Shown here one piece after another: positions 5,715-6,884 of a DNA stretch of 6,884 nt. This DNA comes from Thermoleophilia bacterium. GTDB lineage: Bacteria > Actinomycetota > Thermoleophilia > Miltoncostaeales > Miltoncostaeaceae. Both the position numbers and the translations under genes were made by a program. Location: NCBI GenBank assembly GCA_017882555.1, contig JADGPH010000182.1, positions 1-6,884 on the forward strand. Direction: 5' to 3'. Position 1 is the first letter of the stretch, and each line of letters starts with the position of its first letter. Below the pieces are notes generated by a model. The model saw nothing but the letters and a program-made list of their open reading frames with translations, was not told where the DNA came from and ran no database searches.

Positions 5715-6614
5715 CTACGCGGCGTCGATGGCCATCAGCACGAACAGCAACGCAAGATAGAGCAGCGAGTAGTGGAAGGTCGCCTTGGCCATCGCGCGGT
5801 CGGGGCGGCGCCAGAGTCGGAACGCGAGCGCGACAAAGACCGCGTTGAGCACGATGGCCCCGACGAAGTAGGTCCACCCGGCCAGGCCCGCGGCGCACGG
5901 CAGCACCGTCACCCCGACCATCACGAGCGTCCACAAGAAGATCTGCCGACGGGTCGCGTCTTCGCCGTGGACGACCGGCAACATCGGCACGCCCGCGGCG
6001 GCGTAGTCGTTTTGCAACAGCAGGGCGAGCGCCCAGAAATGCGGCGGGGTCCAATAGAAGACGACTGCAAACAACAACCATGCGTAGAGCCCCAAGTGCC
6101 CGGTCACCGCGGCCCACCCGACCAAGGGCGGAAACGCACCCGCCGCACCCCCGATGACGATGTTGTGGACCGTCGTGCGCTTCAGCCAGATCGTGTAGAT
6201 CCCGACGTAGACCGCAAGCCCCATCACCGCGAGTACCGCCGCGAGTTCATTCGCCGCCAGCGCCAGCACCGCCGCAGCCACCCCGCCGCACACCAGGCCG
6301 AACACGAGCGCGCGACGCGGGGTCACGCTGCCCGCGACCACTGGGCGCGCGTCGGTGCGTTTCATGTGTCCATCAATGTCGCGATCGACGTAATGGTTGA
6401 TGGCATTGGCGCCGCCCGCCGCTAAGAAACCACCGACCATCGTCCAGAGGACAAGCCATCCGTTGGGCGCACCGTGGGCGGCCGTGAACATCGCCGCAGC
6501 GGTCGTCACGAGCAACAGTGAGATCACGCGCGGCTTGGTGAGCTTGATGTACTCGACCACAATCGCACCGAACCGCGTCGAGGTCGGCGTCGTGTGCAAG
6601 ACGTCGGTGCTCAT
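5715..6614 (-). CDS. ctaB: Protoheme IX farnesyltransferase (heme O synthase)
   Basis: 299 residues, normal for the UbiA-family CtaB/CyoE. It transfers the farnesyl group of farnesyl diphosphate to the vinyl group of protoheme IX, giving heme O, which CtaA then oxidises to heme A for the oxidase. Family motifs are KLTKPRVISLLLVTT (24-38) and the first Asp-rich prenyl diphosphate site, ANAINHYVDRDIDGHMKRT (69-87) followed by DARP. Also visible are YTIWLKRTTVHNIVIGGAAG (140-159), FPPLVGWAAVTGH (161-173) and YWTPPHFWALAL (187-198). About nine hydrophobic helices are visible. I chose the ATG at 6614 because it overlaps the stop of the preceding small gene (ATGA) and the conserved region starts ~20 residues later. 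The frame stays open further upstream, but that stretch overlaps the small gene and looks non-homologous. The nearest ribosome-like sequence is a weak CGGA. Confidence 0.96.
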   Translation of the reverse strand: MSTDVLHTTPTSTRFGAIVVEYIKLTKPRVISLLLVTTAAAMFTAAHGAPNGWLVLWTMVGGFLAAGGANAINHYVDRDIDGHMKRTDARPVVAGSVTPRRALVFGLVCGGVAAAVLALAANELAAVLAVMGLAVYVGIYTIWLKRTTVHNIVIGGAAGAFPPLVGWAAVTGHLGLYAWLLFAVVFYWTPPHFWALALLLQNDYAAAGVPMLPVVHGEDATRRQIFLWTLVMVGVTVLPCAAGLAGWTYFVGAIVLNAVFVALAFRLWRRPDRAMAKATFHYSLLYLALLFVLMAIDAA

Positions 6615-6820
6615 TGAAGTCCGGCCAGTACCAACAGCGCGATCAGGCCAATCAGGGGCGCGATCGACCACACCGCCTCGAGTGCTCGTGCGCGGGGCGG
6701 AGCCTCGGGATCCCGCAACTCCAACATGTGCCGCAGGCTCAGCCACGCCGCGGGGATAATCGTCACGATCGCCAAAACGATCGCACACAACCGCAACGCA
6801 GAATTGTCCAGTGCGCTCAT
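6611..6820 (-). CDS. Small two-helix membrane protein resembling the subunit II transmembrane hairpin
   Basis: 69 residues with two hydrophobic helices (~9-28 and ~49-68) joined by a charged loop, RHMLELRDPEAPPRARA. The second helix begins LEAVWSIAPLIGL (47-59). It aligns with LEIVWTVIPIILL (89-101) of the CtaC in this window: LE, VW, S/T, P and I are shared, as is a Pro-Pro just before. In subunit II this helix leads into the CuA domain, but here the protein stops after the helix. It may therefore be a CuA-less relative of subunit II, an accessory oxidase subunit or an assembly factor. The alternative is a coincidental match in a short hydrophobic segment. The stop overlaps the ctaB ATG as ATGA, which supports a real, translated gene. 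No good ribosome site is seen: GGAG lies about 14 bases upstream. No function is assigned. Confidence 0.7.
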   Translation of the reverse strand: MSALDNSALRLCAIVLAIVTIIPAAWLSLRHMLELRDPEAPPRARALEAVWSIAPLIGLIALLVLAGLQ

Positions 6821-6884
6821 CGGTCGCGAGGATACTCCAGTCCGGCACGCCGACGACGATGAGATCCGCCCTCGACCGGCCGGG
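6817..6884 (-). CDS. Possible C-terminal end of an upstream gene (partial, doubtful)
   Basis: One minus-strand frame enters from the right edge and reads 21 residues ending HRRRRAGLEYPRDR. Its TGA overlaps the ATG of the 69-residue gene as ATGA, the same junction type seen three more times in this cluster. Against it, the G/C share at third positions in these codons (about 12 of 21) is lower than in the neighbouring genes, and the stretch is too short to identify. A divergent plus-strand gene starting at the ATG at 6859 is an equally possible reading of this edge. Confidence 0.2.
   Translation of the reverse strand, partial: RPVEGGSHRRRRAGLEYPRDR

Noticed and set aside
5137..6117. 326-codon minus-strand frame spanning the end of ctaB and the start of the MFS gene
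   Set aside because: It is an out-of-frame reading through two confidently identified proteins and yields an Arg/Gly/Ala-rich product without motifs.
6615..6848. In-frame N-terminal extension of CtaB by 78 codons
   Set aside because: The extension overlaps the whole 69-residue gene, has no resemblance to CtaB proteins and would make the protein far longer than the family. The ATGA start at 6614 fits much better.
1..6884. CRISPR arrays, tRNA/rRNA genes, insertion sequences or phage features
   Set aside because: No spaced direct repeats, tRNA-like cloverleaf, transposase motifs or terminal inverted repeats were seen on either strand; the window is packed with oxidase genes.

Overview
The window is a compact, entirely minus-strand gene cluster for an aerobic heme-copper terminal oxidase of the aa3/caa3 group. 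Base composition is clearly GC-rich, with strong G/C preference at third codon positions. The general look fits Actinomycetota: 4-base ATGA overlaps, a lipoprotein cytochrome, and a subunit I that carries an extra two-helix N-terminus before the usual TDHK start. From memory of similar proteins I lean to the Thermoleophilia (Solirubrobacterales/Gaiellales-like). That placement is an inference, and a related deep branch is possible.

Layout in the direction of transcription (right to left). The last ~64 bases at the right edge hold only an ambiguous gene end or start. Then come a 69-residue two-helix protein resembling the membrane hairpin of oxidase subunit II (6611-6820), ctaB heme O synthase (5715-6614) and a TetA-like MFS exporter (4521-5708). 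A 142-base gap (4379-4520) holds a weak terminator-like hairpin, two palindromes and a possible promoter. The structural genes follow: ctaC/coxB subunit II with a complete CuA site (3623-4378), ctaD subunit I (781-3555), ctaE/coxC subunit III (149-784), and the start of a lipoprotein that is probably a c-type cytochrome, cut off by the left edge (1-134). No stretch longer than 300 bases lacks a gene.

How the genes work together. CtaB farnesylates protoheme to heme O, the precursor of heme A. CtaC receives electrons at CuA, CtaD holds heme a and the heme a3/CuB oxygen-reducing centre, and CtaE is the third core subunit. The membrane-anchored cytochrome c is the likely electron donor. CtaC has no fused cytochrome domain, so the separate lipoprotein may do that job.

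Most notable: CtaD is 924 residues because its catalytic core continues in frame into about 280 soluble residues that form two tandem Usp-like (universal stress protein) domains. The core is an A2-type oxidase: it has Tyr-Ser (YSHP) and Ala where A1 enzymes have the D-channel glutamate. It also has Ser where the usual Mg-site Asp sits. The 69-residue subunit II-like hairpin without a CuA domain and the MFS exporter inside the cluster are further points to check.
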